Part shown: piece by piece, positions 1 to 8,059 of the stretch | Position numbering within the stretch: the stretch's first letter is position 1 | Layout: the number at the start of each line of letters is the position of its first letter | From: Actinomycetota bacterium | GTDB taxonomy: Bacteria; Actinomycetota; Actinomycetes; S36-B12; CAIYMF01 | Assembly (NCBI GenBank): GCA_026393115.1 | Contig: JAPLAU010000028.1 | Span: forward strand, 93,715-157,714 | DNA length: 64,000 nt | Reading direction: 5' to 3' | Made by a program: the position numbers and the translations under genes | Notes under the pieces: generated by a model | Seen by the model: the letters and a program-made list of their open reading frames with translations, nothing else | The model's database searches: none | What the model was told of the DNA's origin: nothing

Positions 1-271
1 TGTCGAGGGCCTTGCGTTGCGCTTTCGGAAGCCGGAACGTTATCTCGACCTGTTTGGCGTCCTGCTTGTGTGACTTCCGCGGATTCGGAGCCTTCGCATC
101 GGCGCCTGACTTGGGCTTCTTGCCCTGCTTGCCCTGTGGTACCGCCCAGGTGGGAACGGCAGCGAGGGCGTCAGCGGCAGGGCCATCAGCGGTGTGCGTG
201 ACCGCGGTTGCTGGGCTGGTTCCCGAATCGGCAGCCCGTTGCAGCGCGGGACGAGGCTGGGGATTGGTCAT
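1..271 (-). CDS. Partial ParA-partner protein (C-terminus off the left edge)
   Basis: An open frame starts at ATG 271 on the minus strand, overlaps the parA stop by 4 nt (ATGA), and runs off the window after about 90 codons. The first 65 residues are Ala/Pro/Lys-rich and look disordered. They are followed by VEITFRLPKAQRKALD, where the hydrophobic-polar alternation before a basic helix is reminiscent of ribbon-helix-helix or other small DNA-binding partners of ParA. Translational coupling to parA makes a ParB-like or adaptor role plausible, but too little of the protein is visible to name it. Confidence 0.6.
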   Translation of the reverse strand, partial: MTNPQPRPALQRAADSGTSPATAVTHTADGPAADALAAVPTWAVPQGKQGKKPKSGADAKAPNPRKSHKQDAKQVEITFRLPKAQRKALD

Positions 272-1077
272 GCGAAACCTCCGGCAGGTTGTGTGCGCGT
301 TGCGGTGAGCCTGCTGTCGATTGCGCTCAGCAGTAGGTCGAAATCGCGACTGATTTCGCGTGCGCCGGCCCCGGCCCAGGCCTGAATCGGAACACCGGCG
401 CCCTGACTCGCCGGCACACTGACCCTTTCGGTCAGCACCGGATCGAGCAGCAAGTCTGGGTAGGCCTCGCGCAGTTCGGCGAGGCGAAACACCTGCTCGG
501 CCGAACGCGCGCGCACGCGGTTGACCACGATGCCGGCAGCCACCAGTCGCGGATTGGTGGAAGTGCGCACGATGTCGAGCGCCTCCACTGCCTGTGCCGC
601 TCCCGTGAGAGCGAAATACGAGGGATCGGTGACGATGAGGGCTGCGTCAGCGGCAACGAGGGCGTTGCGTGTGAGTTCGCCAAGGGTTGGTGGGCAGTCG
701 ATCAGCGTCAGCGTCTCGCTTCCGGTGATCTTGTGCAGAACGCGGCTCAGCCGTGCACTTGAACCTGGCGCAGTGCTCGATCGATGTTCCAAGGAGCGTT
801 CGGAGGGAAGGACCAGTACGCGGTGGACTCCGGCCGCCACCGGCCAGGTCGAGGGCATGAGCGCGTCGGCGGCAATGCCGCGGCGACCGTCGGCCAGAGC
901 GTCGCTCACCGTGAACGGTGGGTCGTCGATACCCAAGGCTGCGGTCGCATTGGCCTGAGGATCGAGATCGACCACGAGAACCGTGCGTCCGCGCGCGGCA
1001 GCGGCTCCCGCCAGTCCGAGAGTCACGGTGGTCTTGCCGGTGCCGCCCTTGAGTGAAAGGACAGCGATGCGGGTCAC
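268..1077 (-). CDS. parA: ParA/MinD-family partition ATPase
   Basis: 269 aa, GTG start. Residues 10-17 form the deviant Walker A motif KGGTGKTT with the signature lysine at 10, followed by the switch sequence VVDLDPQAN near 36-44 and an LIDCPPTLG Walker B near 125. These define the ParA family, whose members bind DNA non-specifically as ATP dimers and move a partner-bound cargo. No centromere-like repeats are visible in the 300 bp around it. It is coupled by ATGA to the partial gene downstream. It could be an orphan chromosomal ParA (positioning another cargo) rather than the main chromosome-segregation ParA, which usually sits beside parB and gidB; neither is visible. Confidence 0.85.
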   Translation of the reverse strand: MTRIAVLSLKGGTGKTTVTLGLAGAAAARGRTVLVVDLDPQANATAALGIDDPPFTVSDALADGRRGIAADALMPSTWPVAAGVHRVLVLPSERSLEHRSSTAPGSSARLSRVLHKITGSETLTLIDCPPTLGELTRNALVAADAALIVTDPSYFALTGAAQAVEALDIVRTSTNPRLVAAGIVVNRVRARSAEQVFRLAELREAYPDLLLDPVLTERVSVPASQGAGVPIQAWAGAGAREISRDFDLLLSAIDSRLTATRTQPAGGFA

Positions 1078-1131
1078 GAGGCCAGTCTGTCGTACGAGCG
1101 GCGTTCATGGCGCTGAACAAGCTCGCTGGGT

Positions 1132-1965
1132 TTAAGCGGGCTTGGTGCCTCGGATGAAAGCGCTCGTCACCGCGCCCTCGAGTGCCTCGAGTGCCGCTTC
1201 GACATCAAGATCGTGCGGTATCTGTGCGGGGTCGAGTGCTGCTGCCATCGACAGCAGTTGAGTGCGGTCGTACACCATCGTCGTTTCAATGCTGGAATCA
1301 ACGAAACCCGCCTGCGTGAGTGCCTCGCGCAGATCGCTTTCGAGCATGGCTCCCGCGATACATCCGGTCCACGCTGCCACGAGGCCAGCAACCGCAGACG
1401 GAAGCGGGCGACGCAGCACGATGTCAGAGATGGCGAGTCGGCCAGTGGGTCGCAGCACGCGGAAGGCTTCGCGGAAGACGGCGTGTTTGTCGGCCGAGAG
1501 GTTGACGACGCAGTTGCTGATGATGACGTCGACGCACTCATCGGGCAGGGGGATGTTCTCAATCGTCCCGATGAGAAAATCGGCGTTCGTGATAGCTGTC
1601 TCTGCCTGATTGCGTAAGGCGAGCGCGTGCATCTCGGGAGTCATATCGAGTCCGTAGGCCATGCCATCGGGTGCGACTCGGCGAGCCGAGAGCAGCACGT
1701 CGATGCCACCACCAGAGCCGAGGTCGAGCACCACCTCGCCGGGTGCGAGTTGCGCGAGTGCTGTGGGATTGCCGCACCCGAGGGAGGCGACGGCCGCTGC
1801 AGCCGGAATGGCGTCGCGTTCGGCATCGTTGTAGAGGCCAATGCCGAAAGGAACGTCGACCGGCGTCGGACCGCAACACGACATGGTCGCTTCGCGTGCG
1901 GCGCGTCCGTAGCGTTCTTGCACAGCCGCGCGGATCGCTTCAGGTTCGGATGCGAGGTCGGTCAT
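1132..1965 (-). CDS. arsM: Arsenite S-adenosylmethionine methyltransferase
   Basis: 277 aa class I methyltransferase. The SAM-binding loop is VLDLGSGGGID (about 79-89). Cysteines at 30-31 (SCCGP), 64 (SLGCGNP), 152 (SNCVVNL) and 202 (TGCIAGA) match the ArsM pattern in which three conserved cysteines bind As(III). The enzyme would methylate arsenite stepwise to methylated and volatile species in the cytoplasm. It lies 14 nt downstream of arsR with an AGGAG ribosome site before its ATG, so the two form an arsenic-responsive operon. The C-terminal 75 residues carry the usual ArsM tail. No arsenite efflux pump (ArsB/Acr3) is present in the window. Confidence 0.9.
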   Translation of the reverse strand: MTDLASEPEAIRAAVQERYGRAAREATMSCCGPTPVDVPFGIGLYNDAERDAIPAAAAVASLGCGNPTALAQLAPGEVVLDLGSGGGIDVLLSARRVAPDGMAYGLDMTPEMHALALRNQAETAITNADFLIGTIENIPLPDECVDVIISNCVVNLSADKHAVFREAFRVLRPTGRLAISDIVLRRPLPSAVAGLVAAWTGCIAGAMLESDLREALTQAGFVDSSIETTMVYDRTQLLSMAAALDPAQIPHDLDVEAALEALEGAVTSAFIRGTKPA

Positions 1966-1979
1966 GGGAACTCCTGATG

Positions 1980-2285
1980 TCAGACAGATGCGGTTGCGAT
2001 TGGAGAGGTGAGCCGCACCAATTGCTCGAAGGGGTCGGCAAGTGCGTCGCAGCAGAGGGAGTACACATTGCTGCGACCGCGTGGGGTCACGCTGACCAGC
2101 GAGGTATCGCGGAGGGCTTTGAGGTGATGGCTCACCAACGTTTGGGAAAGCCCCGTCATCTCGACGAGTTCACGAACGGTTCGCTCGCGCTCAGCGATCG
2201 CGAGCAGCATGGCCAGCCGGTTCTCGTCAGCGAGGGCTTTGAGTATCGGAGTCAACCGGCGTGCGGTGGCTGTGTGCTGATCCAT
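1980..2285 (-). CDS. arsR: ArsR/SmtB-family metalloid-responsive repressor
   Basis: 101 aa from ATG 2285. The frame is open to 2369, but the longer form would overlap the photolyase stop and lacks family-like sequence, so the internal start is preferred. It has a winged-helix core with recognition helix TGLSQTLVSHHLKALRD and wing VTPRGRSNVYSL. The classical alpha-3 CxC metal site of E. coli ArsR is absent; instead a Cys pair lies late in the protein (YSLCCDAL), so metalloid sensing may use a different site, as in other ArsR subclasses. Adjacency to arsM and the palindrome upstream support control of arsenic methylation. Confidence 0.87.
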   Translation of the reverse strand: MDQHTATARRLTPILKALADENRLAMLLAIAERERTVRELVEMTGLSQTLVSHHLKALRDTSLVSVTPRGRSNVYSLCCDALADPFEQLVRLTSPIATASV

Positions 2286-2298
2286 ATCTTGATGGAAA

Positions 2299-2335
2299 CA
2301 CCAATAGAGACTGATGTCAACAGTATTGATTGGTG
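2299..2335. promoter_or_regulatory. Inverted repeat, probable ArsR operator
   Basis: A perfect 7-bp inverted repeat, CACCAAT (2299-2305) and ATTGGTG (2329-2335), flanks a second nested pair CAATA (2302-2306)/TATTG (2324-2328). A TTGACA-like -35 on the minus strand (2315-2320) lies between the arms, 30 nt before the arsR start. Repressor binding here would block arsR-arsM transcription. The call is inferred from position and symmetry. Confidence 0.55.
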
Positions 2336-2365
2336 GATACTCGAGGAGTGGGTCAGGCGTGAGGT

Positions 2366-3739
2366 TCACTCCCTCGGCGGTAGAGCGGCCAGCCGGCGCA
2401 GCGATTCCTCTCGCTCGTGGGCGTGATCGACAAGCCGGTCGGGGTAGCCCTCGGTGAGTCCGTCGATCACAGCCCAGGGTTCGTGGACCGCGGCGCCTTC
2501 AAGATGGTGAAGCTCGGGAATGTAGCGACGTACGTAGTCGCCATTCGGATCGAATCGCAGTCCTTGGGTTACTGGGTTGAACACGCGGTAGTAGGGCGAG
2601 GCGTCGGTGCCGCAGCCGGCGGTCCATTGCCAGCCGTGTGTGTTACTCGCGAGATCTCCGTCGCGAAGATGACTCATGAACCACCGGGCGCCGCGCCACC
2701 AGGGCAGGTGGAGATCTTTGATCAGGAATGACGCCACCACCATGCGCACGCGGTTGTGCATCCAACCCTCGGCGAGCAATTGACGCATGCCTGCATCGAC
2801 GAAGGGATAACCCGTCCGGCCCTCACACCAGGCAGTAAACCGTTGCTCTGCAGCACCACCTTCGTCAACAACCATCTGCTCAAAGCGCGAATCAAGACTT
2901 GTATTCACGCTCGCCGGATGATGGTGAAGCACGTCGGCGTAGAACTCGCGCCAGGCGAGTTCTTTGCGGAGCACCTCGGCGCCGTCGCAATCGTCAAGAT
3001 CGGACAGCATCGTGCGGGGATGAATCTCGCCCCACTTGAGTGCCGCGGACAACAGGGTCGTGCCATCGAGATCAGCCCTATTGCGGTGCTCGCCGTACTC
3101 GGCCACCTTGTGTGCACGGAAAGAGTCCCAGCGCGCGAGCGCTGCCTGCTCACCCATCGTCGGCAACAGCGTGCCGACAAGTGCGGGCGCCGTGGGGTGG
3201 CCGTCGCACTCGATCGGCATCCACCAGTCGACATCGCTGGGGCACTGATCGGCAGGTGCGCGCCAGCCATGGGCTAGCCACGCTCGGTAGAACGGTGTGA
3301 AAACCCGATACGGCGTCTGATCACCCTTCACCACTCGTCCCGGCGCCACTGCGTAGGGCGAGCCGGTACGTTCGAGCGAAATGTCGCTGAGGGCGAGTGC
3401 GGCTTCGACCGCCGCATCACGTCGCTGGCCGTACGGGCCGAAATCGGCGGCGCAGTGCACTGAGCGCGCGCCTGCTGCCGCCACGACCCGTGGCACCACC
3501 TCGACCGGTGCGCCGTGTGCAATGAGAAGGTGACCACCGAGCGAGGCATCGAGGGCGCGCATCGACGCCACCATTGCGGCCTGACGTATCGGTCCCGCAC
3601 TCGCCCACAAGACCGGGTCAAGGACAAACAGGGGGACCACGCGCCCGTCACCATCGGCACGTGATCGGGCCACCGCAGCGAGCAGCGCGGGGTTGTCATC
3701 GAGGCGCAGATCGCGTCGGAACCACAGGACAGCCGGCAT
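2366..3739 (-). CDS. phr: Deoxyribodipyrimidine photolyase (class I)
   Basis: 457 aa, the usual length for bacterial CPD photolyase. The N-terminal alpha/beta antenna domain begins LWFRRDLRLDDNPAL (5-19). The C-terminal helical FAD domain contains WMHNRVRM, SHLRDGDLASNTHGWQW and CGTDASPYYRVFNP, including the conserved Asn-Thr-His-Gly-Trp segment that contacts FAD and the lesion. The enzyme repairs UV-induced pyrimidine dimers using blue light. It is divergent from ideR, and its stop is about 80 nt upstream of the arsR start on the same strand. A TAGGCT box 8 nt upstream of the ATG suggests a nearly leaderless transcript. An alternative function as a cryptochrome cannot be excluded from sequence. 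Confidence 0.92.
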   Translation of the reverse strand: MPAVLWFRRDLRLDDNPALLAAVARSRADGDGRVVPLFVLDPVLWASAGPIRQAAMVASMRALDASLGGHLLIAHGAPVEVVPRVVAAAGARSVHCAADFGPYGQRRDAAVEAALALSDISLERTGSPYAVAPGRVVKGDQTPYRVFTPFYRAWLAHGWRAPADQCPSDVDWWMPIECDGHPTAPALVGTLLPTMGEQAALARWDSFRAHKVAEYGEHRNRADLDGTTLLSAALKWGEIHPRTMLSDLDDCDGAEVLRKELAWREFYADVLHHHPASVNTSLDSRFEQMVVDEGGAAEQRFTAWCEGRTGYPFVDAGMRQLLAEGWMHNRVRMVVASFLIKDLHLPWWRGARWFMSHLRDGDLASNTHGWQWTAGCGTDASPYYRVFNPVTQGLRFDPNGDYVRRYIPELHHLEGAAVHEPWAVIDGLTEGYPDRLVDHAHEREESLRRLAALPPRE

Positions 3740-3747
3740 GGAGGCCT

Positions 3748-3753
3748 AGCCTA
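3748..3753 (-). promoter_or_regulatory. -10 box before phr
   Basis: TAGGCT (TAnnnT type) lies 8 nt before the phr ATG with no purine-rich ribosome site between, consistent with a leaderless or very short-leader mRNA. No convincing -35 is seen. Confidence 0.4.
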
Positions 3754-3827
3754 GGTGACAATGGGGCAGACCGCGCCCGCACGGGCGATGTGTCTGGCCC
3801 GAGGCGATGGTCGAAAAGGAGCGCCGA

Positions 3828-4523
3828 GTGAGCGACCTGATTGATACCACGGAGATGTACCTCAGAACGCTGTATGAGCTGCAGGAGGAAGGCGTCGTGC
3901 CGATGCGGGCACGCATCGCTGAGCGGCTCGGCCAAAGTGGACCAACCGTTTCGCAAACGGTCGCGCGCATGGAACGGGACGGACTGGTCACGATCAGGGA
4001 CGACCGCCATCTTGAACTGACTGACACCGGACTTCGCTTGGCGACTCGCGTGATGCGTCGTCACCGAATTGCCGAGTGCATGCTGGTTCAGATACTTCAC
4101 CTTGATCTTGCGTCGGTTCATGCCGAAGCGTGCCGCTGGGAGCACGTCATGAGTGACATTGTTGAACAGCGCATTCTTGAGATCGTGGGGCATCCCTCGG
4201 TGTCACCTTTTGGAAACCCGATTCCGGGTGTGCCCGTGAGTGAAGAAACAGTCGACGCCAGCGAACTCCTTCCGATTTCTAACTTCGGAAGAGACGGATC
4301 GGAGTGGGTGACGATTCATCGCATCGGTGAATCTGCGCAAGATGACCCGGCGCTGATGGAGCGATTCGCTAAGGCCCGCGCCCTCCCAGGTGAAACCGTC
4401 AAGGTTGCGGCTTCCGACGGTGGCACTCTCGTTGGCAGTGCAGGGGAGTACGTCGAACTCACCGCGGCTATCGCTGCGCATGTGTTGGTGCGTTCCGCCA
4501 GACAACCTGCCTCAGACGGATAG
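3828..4523 (+). CDS. ideR: Iron-dependent repressor IdeR/DtxR
   Basis: 231 aa from GTG 3828, chosen because an AAAGGAG site sits 7 nt upstream and the protein then begins MSDLIDTTEMYLRTLYEL like mycobacterial IdeR. With this start the metal ligands fall at the family positions: Met10, Cys102, Glu105, His106 (primary site) and His79, Glu83, His98 (ancillary site). The HTH is around 27-50 (RIAERLGQSGPTVSQTVARM). A C-terminal SH3-like domain follows a Pro-rich linker (PFGNPIPG). Fe(II)-bound dimers repress iron uptake and induce storage genes. It is divergent from phr. No clear 19-bp IdeR box is visible beside it. Confidence 0.93.
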   Translation: MSDLIDTTEMYLRTLYELQEEGVVPMRARIAERLGQSGPTVSQTVARMERDGLVTIRDDRHLELTDTGLRLATRVMRRHRIAECMLVQILHLDLASVHAEACRWEHVMSDIVEQRILEIVGHPSVSPFGNPIPGVPVSEETVDASELLPISNFGRDGSEWVTIHRIGESAQDDPALMERFAKARALPGETVKVAASDGGTLVGSAGEYVELTAAIAAHVLVRSARQPASDG

Positions 4524-4526
4524 CGT

Positions 4527-4532
4527 TAGCCT
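4527..4532 (+). promoter_or_regulatory. -10 box, leaderless start of the SDR gene
   Basis: TAGCCT is followed by 6 nt and then the ATG at 4539, so transcription would begin at the start codon. No Shine-Dalgarno sequence is present. Confidence 0.45.
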
Positions 4533-4538
4533 GAGTAG

Positions 4539-5360
4539 ATGAGCGCACCTACGTCACCAGAGGCAGTCGCGATGTTCTCAAGCGACGCATTCGCGGGTCG
4601 CCGGGTGTTGGTGACCGGCGGGGGTAGTGGCATTGGCCGCGCCACCGCATTGCTCTTTGCTGGTGCGGGGGCACACGTTGCTGTGATGGGTCGGCGCATT
4701 GAAACCTTGGAAGAGACGGCGGCATTAGCTCCGGCGCGATCGCTGCCCATCGTGCCGGTGGTGTGCGATATCCGTGAGTCCGATCAGGTCGATGACGCAC
4801 TCGATCGCATGGTCGCCGACGACGCACTCGGCGGACTCGACATCTTGGTCAATAACGCGGGCGGTCAATTTGTGGCACCGGCCGAGCAAATCACTGCCAA
4901 GGGTTTTCGCGCAGTGACGCGATTGAATCTTGAAGCGGTGTGGTACCTCACGACTCAGGTCGCCGTGCGTGCGTTCATCCCCCAGAACAACGGTGTCGTC
5001 GTGAGCGTCACCATGACGCCGCACCGCGGTATGCCGGGCATGTCGCACTCATCGGCCGCTCGCGCAGGCGTTGAATCACTGATGCGCACCCTCGCAGTTG
5101 AGTGGGGTCGTTACGGAATCAGGTGTGCTGCCGTGGCGCCGGGCATCGTGCACACCGATGCGTGGGAGCGGTACGGACTCGATCCTGCGGCTGTCTCGAC
5201 GGTGATACCTGTTGGTCGACTGCAGACAGCCGATGAGGTGGCGTGTGCCATCGCTTTCGTCGCTTCACCCGCAGGTGGGTACATCACGGGTACCACCCTC
5301 ACTGTCGATGGGGGGCTTGACGTCAGCGGTCCCGGAGCGCTGCTCGGGTCAGCCGATTGA
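4539..5360 (+). CDS. SDR-family oxidoreductase, PECR/DECR-like
   Basis: 273 aa Rossmann protein. The cofactor loop is TGGGSGIGRA (about 27-36), followed by NNAGG near 107 and a C-terminal PGIVHTDAW and TGTTLTVDGGL typical of classical SDRs. The usual catalytic YxxxK is replaced by a segment reading HSSAARAGV. This resembles the peroxisomal trans-2-enoyl-CoA reductase and 2,4-dienoyl-CoA reductase branches, which lack the canonical tyrosine. A role in reducing unsaturated acyl-CoA is therefore more likely than alcohol oxidation. It starts 15 nt after ideR but has its own promoter box, so it may not be co-regulated with ideR. Exact substrate unknown. Confidence 0.82.
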   Translation: MSAPTSPEAVAMFSSDAFAGRRVLVTGGGSGIGRATALLFAGAGAHVAVMGRRIETLEETAALAPARSLPIVPVVCDIRESDQVDDALDRMVADDALGGLDILVNNAGGQFVAPAEQITAKGFRAVTRLNLEAVWYLTTQVAVRAFIPQNNGVVVSVTMTPHRGMPGMSHSSAARAGVESLMRTLAVEWGRYGIRCAAVAPGIVHTDAWERYGLDPAAVSTVIPVGRLQTADEVACAIAFVASPAGGYITGTTLTVDGGLDVSGPGALLGSAD

Positions 5361-5522
5361 CCAGGCGGGCGGCGCCCCTGGAGGGGCCGTTGAGCCAGAT
5401 TCTCTGCCCGATTTGATGCCGGGTTCACATCGACCGTTCACGGATGGGTCAGCGAGGGGTTGCAAAGCGTGTGCAACGGGTAGTATGACGACGCCCCAAT
5501 GGTTCCGGAAAGGACTACGAGA

Positions 5523-7409
5523 ATGCGGTCAGTGCGACCTGCTGGTGTTGTTGCTCTGGCATTGCTCTCGAGTGCGGTTGTCGCGATGGGGCTTGTGGCT
5601 CCCGCAAGTGCCTACGAGTTGGTGCCGCCCAAGCAGTTGCGAAGTCATCACGACCAGCATGGCGAGCACCATCTCCGGGGCGCGAACAATCGAGCCTTAA
5701 CTGGTGCGCAAGGTAGTGGACTGCTGACCTACCACGGCGGAACCGGAGGCATCGGAGTCACCACGGGTGCTCCCAAGGTTTACGTCGTCTTCTGGGGTAG
5801 CCAGTGGGGTGCCCAAGGTACCGATGGCAATGGCAACGCAACGTTCAGCAACGACACCCTCGGAGTTGCGCCTCGTGTCCAGGCGTTCCTGAAGGGTCTT
5901 GGAACGAACGGTGAGCGGTGGTCGGGTGTCATGACCGAGTCGTGTGAGGGCGTGGCCGTAGGCGCCACGTCGTGCCCGGCTTCAGCGGCACACGTTGGCT
6001 ATCCAACGGGTGGCGCCCTTGCTGGCGTCCTCTACGACAATGCAGTAGCAGCCCCGACAACGGCCTCTGACACAGAGATCGCTCAGGAGGCTGTGAATGC
6101 GGCGGTGGCCTTTGGAAACACCACCGCGGCATCGAACCGAAGCGCCCAGTACGTCATCGTGAGCCCCTCAGGTCTGCACCCCGGTGGATTCAATGCGCCG
6201 TTGAACTGGTGTGCGTGGCACGACGGCACTGGTGGATATCTGGTCACCAGTGGTGCTGGCGGCCCGATTGCCTTCACTAACCTTCCGTACCTCACTGACG
6301 TCGGCGGTTCCTGCGGAGCCAATTACGTGAACAGTGGTACCGCTGGCGCAGCCGATGGTGTCACCATCGTCGAGGGCCATGAGTACGCCGAGACCATCAC
6401 TGACCAGTTGCCCAGTGGTGGGTGGTACGACGCCGCGGGTTACGAGAACGGCGACAAGTGCGCGTGGGTGGGTTCGATCTCGACCTCTCCTTTCCCGTCG
6501 AACGGAGCCCAGAACATTGCGCTTGCCACCGGATCCTTCCCGGTGCAGGCCAACTTCTCCAATGCAGCCAACGCCTGCGCCGTCGCGGCACCCATCGTGA
6601 GCGGAACGTCGACAACAGTCACGTTCAACTCGACGCCGGGTAACCAGTCAGGACCGATCGGCACTCCCGTGAGCGTGTCGGCTGCTGCGACTGCGTCTGA
6701 CGTCACCAAGACCATCACCTACTCCGCAACCGGCCTGCCCGGTGGCCTGACCATCAACTCGTCCACCGGATTGATCTCCGGAACGCCGAGCGCCGCGATT
6801 CTGTCGTCGCCGGTGAAGGTCACGTCGACGACCAGTGATGGCGCTGTTGCCAGCACGTCGTTCACGTGGACCATCAGCAATCTGGCGGGTAACACGGTCG
6901 CGGTCACTGCGATTGCGACCAAGTCCAGTGGCAAAGGCAAGGCCGCCACCCAGACCGCCTCTGCAACCGACGACCAGGCGCTGCAGAAGTTGACCTGGTC
7001 GGCCACCGGACTTCCTTCCGGAGTCACGATCAACGCGACGACCGGCACGATGAGCGGAACGGCGACCACGGCTGGTACGTACACCGTCGTGGTGAAAGCC
7101 GCCGATCTTACTGCGGCTTTCGGCACCACGACGTTCACGTGGAACGTGACCGCGCCTGTGGTGACGAACCCTGGGGCGCAAAGTACCGCACGTCGAACCG
7201 TTGTCAGCCTTCAGATCGTGGCGACTGACCCAGGTGCGACCTTGACCTACTCAGCAAGTGGCCTTCCGACCGGTCTGACGATCAATGCGACCACCGGAAA
7301 GATCACGGGAACGACAAATAATTCCACCGCCACTAAGAACGTGTCGGTGACGGTGCGCGACAGTAATGCCGTGAGCACCGTGGTGTCGTTCCAGTGGAGG
7401 ATCGTCTAG
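5523..7409 (+). CDS. Secreted HExxE (Exordium-like) protein with Ig-like repeats
   Basis: 628 aa from ATG 5523 (GGAAAGGA site 8 nt upstream). A Sec signal peptide (about 1-30) ends APASA|YEL. Residues about 60-350 form an unusual domain: PKVYVVFWGSQWG, a Trp/Cys-rich segment (LNWCAWHDGTGGY), then VEGHEYAETITDQ and GWYDAAGYENGDKCAW. The HExxE followed by GWYD...E(N)GD.C pattern is reminiscent of plant and bacterial Exordium/Phi-1 proteins and of metalloproteases, though zinc binding is unproven. Three C-terminal repeats of the form SATGLPxGLTINxxTGxxSGT (about 390-620) are putative Ig (He_PIG) domains that usually tether or space secreted proteins. Function unknown. It converges on the SOUL gene with a 4-nt overlap. 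Confidence 0.7.
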   Translation: MRSVRPAGVVALALLSSAVVAMGLVAPASAYELVPPKQLRSHHDQHGEHHLRGANNRALTGAQGSGLLTYHGGTGGIGVTTGAPKVYVVFWGSQWGAQGTDGNGNATFSNDTLGVAPRVQAFLKGLGTNGERWSGVMTESCEGVAVGATSCPASAAHVGYPTGGALAGVLYDNAVAAPTTASDTEIAQEAVNAAVAFGNTTAASNRSAQYVIVSPSGLHPGGFNAPLNWCAWHDGTGGYLVTSGAGGPIAFTNLPYLTDVGGSCGANYVNSGTAGAADGVTIVEGHEYAETITDQLPSGGWYDAAGYENGDKCAWVGSISTSPFPSNGAQNIALATGSFPVQANFSNAANACAVAAPIVSGTSTTVTFNSTPGNQSGPIGTPVSVSAAATASDVTKTITYSATGLPGGLTINSSTGLISGTPSAAILSSPVKVTSTTSDGAVASTSFTWTISNLAGNTVAVTAIATKSSGKGKAATQTASATDDQALQKLTWSATGLPSGVTINATTGTMSGTATTAGTYTVVVKAADLTAAFGTTTFTWNVTAPVVTNPGAQSTARRTVVSLQIVATDPGATLTYSASGLPTGLTINATTGKITGTTNNSTATKNVSVTVRDSNAVSTVVSFQWRIV

Positions 7410-7927
7410 TTCGGCGGTTGTACCGGAATCACTACTTCGTTGCGGCGCATGAACCACGGCGTCCACGGTGGGTCGTAGCGGGCGAAGCGTGGCGGCCCGC
7501 TGGCAGTGAGCCCAGCCTTCTCGACGCCTGCTCGCAGACGTCGCTCGACGTCGGCGCAGGTCTTCTCCGTCCATCGTCCGCTGAACTTCTCAGCCGCAGC
7601 CCACTCCTCGGTGACGGCCCGTAGGTTCACCGACGAATCCTGGGGCGCAGGAGCTGACTCAAGGGTTGCATCGGCGGGAAGCACGAAGGACACGGCATGG
7701 CCCGACCCCCGGCTGGGCGCGCTCTGAATAACGGGAGCGGTCATGGCCAACTTCTCGCCGCTCATGTTGCGGCCGGAAATGTAGGAGACGAGAGGGCGAA
7801 ACCCGATGCTTCCTGCACTCTCAAACGATGCCTGCACGTCAACTTCGGCGAGCACGTGGGGCGCATAACGGCGCAGTTCCCACTCTCCGTACGACCGTTC
7901 CACCGTGTAGAGCTGTTCCTGTGTCAT
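7406..7927 (-). CDS. SOUL-family heme-binding protein
   Basis: 173 aa with no signal peptide. The SOUL/HBP signature is visible as YGEWELRRYAPHVLAEV at the N-terminus, the GFRPLVSYISGRN segment, then KLAMTAPVIQ (MTxPV motif), and a C-terminal ARYDPPWTPWFMRRNEV (the typical YDPPWTP...RRNEV ending). Bacterial members are small cytoplasmic proteins that bind heme or porphyrin; physiological roles are largely undefined. A TACCGT box 6 nt before ATG suggests leaderless expression. Confidence 0.9.
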   Translation of the reverse strand: MTQEQLYTVERSYGEWELRRYAPHVLAEVDVQASFESAGSIGFRPLVSYISGRNMSGEKLAMTAPVIQSAPSRGSGHAVSFVLPADATLESAPAPQDSSVNLRAVTEEWAAAEKFSGRWTEKTCADVERRLRAGVEKAGLTASGPPRFARYDPPWTPWFMRRNEVVIPVQPPN

Positions 7928-7933
7928 GTCTCC

Positions 7934-7939
7934 ACGGTA
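7934..7939 (-). promoter_or_regulatory. -10 box before the SOUL gene
   Basis: TACCGT is separated from the ATG (7927) by 6 nt. The only GGAG lies 2 nt from the ATG, too close to act as a ribosome site, so a leaderless transcript is likely. Confidence 0.4.
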
Positions 7940-8059
7940 CGTCGGATGCGAGTTGTGGGCTAGTCGGGTCGTAACAGATGGAACCTAGGCACGTACGCTG
8001 GTCGTCACATAGGGGAGGGCGGCCAACTGGCGCCTCCCAACGATTGACGAAGGAGTCCG

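Noticed and set aside
1671..2426. 251-residue plus-strand frame opposite arsM and arsR
   Set aside because: Arg-rich low-complexity shadow covering two well-supported genes.
3740..3765. IdeR box between phr and ideR
   Set aside because: CCTAGCCTAGG is only a partial match to the 19-bp consensus and lacks both outer TTAGG arms.
5374..5387. Hairpin GCCCC-TGGA-GGGGC as terminator after the SDR gene
   Set aside because: The stem is only 5 bp with no T-run; too weak to call.
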